From: Ashinkailepas kermadecensis
Lineage: Eukaryota > Arthropoda > Thecostraca > Neolepadidae
Assembly: GCA_034440615.1 (NCBI GenBank)
Contig: JAOTOM010005186.1
Location: 2,222,501-2,286,500 of the forward strand
Reading direction: 5' to 3'
Length of the DNA: 64,000 nt
Position numbers and translations under genes: made by a program. The notes under the pieces are model-generated. The model saw only the letters and a program-made list of their open reading frames with translations. It had not been told where the DNA came from and searched no databases. Below are positions 63,884 through 64,000 of the stretch, piece by piece; within the stretch, counting starts at the first letter, position 1, and the number at the start of each line of letters is the position of its first letter.

Positions 63884-64000
63884 GCGAAAACCTGTCGAAA
63901 GGAAACCACGAAAGCGCGGGCCTCGAGGTTTGTATGAACACATGTCAGGGCCGTTCAAGCGACCTCGTCCCGTCTGGGAGCGTGCCGGTGCGGCTATGTA
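63884..64000 (+). CDS. USPL1-like gene, exon 4 (runs off the window)
   Basis: Starts after an excellent acceptor (TGTTTTTTCTCTCGCAG) with one base completing an Arg codon from the previous exon. It reads RKPVERKPRKRGPRGLYEHM then SGPFKRPRPVWERAGAAM to the window edge. The strongly basic stretch could be a nuclear localisation signal, in keeping with a nuclear SUMO protease. The other two frames are less protein-like; one stops at 63934-63936. Confidence 0.6.

Overview
The window is animal nuclear DNA, most likely from an arthropod and possibly a crustacean. Coding sequence is split into short GC-rich exons with canonical GT/AG borders. One gene is the LIM-homeobox gene Arrowhead (the Lhx6/8 class), another is ATF6, and interstitial (TTAGG)n tracts of the arthropod telomere type occur in several places. 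Nothing bacterial or viral was seen. About nine tenths of the window is intron, intergenic sequence and an unusual density of minisatellites, SINEs and foldback repeats. The species cannot be fixed from the sequence.

Layout: (1) 1-12.2 kb, a 775-bp tandem duplication, a CpG-rich block, then the + strand Awh/Lhx6-8 gene (LIM1, LIM2 and homeodomain exons, then C-terminal exons), with a 2.6-kb TGTCTG-type array abutting the LIM1 exon. (2) 12.2-22.8 kb, gene-free, with six or more distinct minisatellites. (3) 22.9-35.2 kb, the - strand ATF6 gene in at least seven exons, with a 5'-truncated CR1-like LINE inside a 52-bp minisatellite in one intron and SINEs in others. (4) 35.2-46.2 kb, mostly repeats, with one orphan candidate exon and one promoter-like GC block. 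(5) 46.2-50.8 kb, a 4.5-kb foldback element with about 1.63-kb arms, a retroposon-like insertion in one arm and a transposase C-terminus in both arms. (6) 51.7-54.0 kb, nested palindromic elements carrying TTAGG tracts, a zinc-finger-like exon and a broken Merlin/ISXO2-like transposase. (7) 58-64 kb, a + strand gene whose first visible exon resembles the N-terminal zinc-binding segment of USPL1; it runs off the right edge.

Biologically, Awh is a neural/imaginal LIM-homeodomain transcription factor, ATF6 is the ER-tethered bZIP sensor of the unfolded protein response, and USPL1 is a SUMO isopeptidase. They share no pathway; their proximity is only linkage. Exon models rest on splice consensus plus reading-phase continuity, which agrees across all four USPL1-like exons, the last four ATF6 exons and the four main Awh exons.

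The most unusual signals are: a SINE family whose roughly 50-bp 3' tail also occurs alone between 14-16-bp target-site duplications; a tandem array that has copied the 3' splice site and first codons of the Awh LIM1 exon at least seven times; a general habit of minisatellites starting or ending at exon borders; and the large foldback and nested palindromes.
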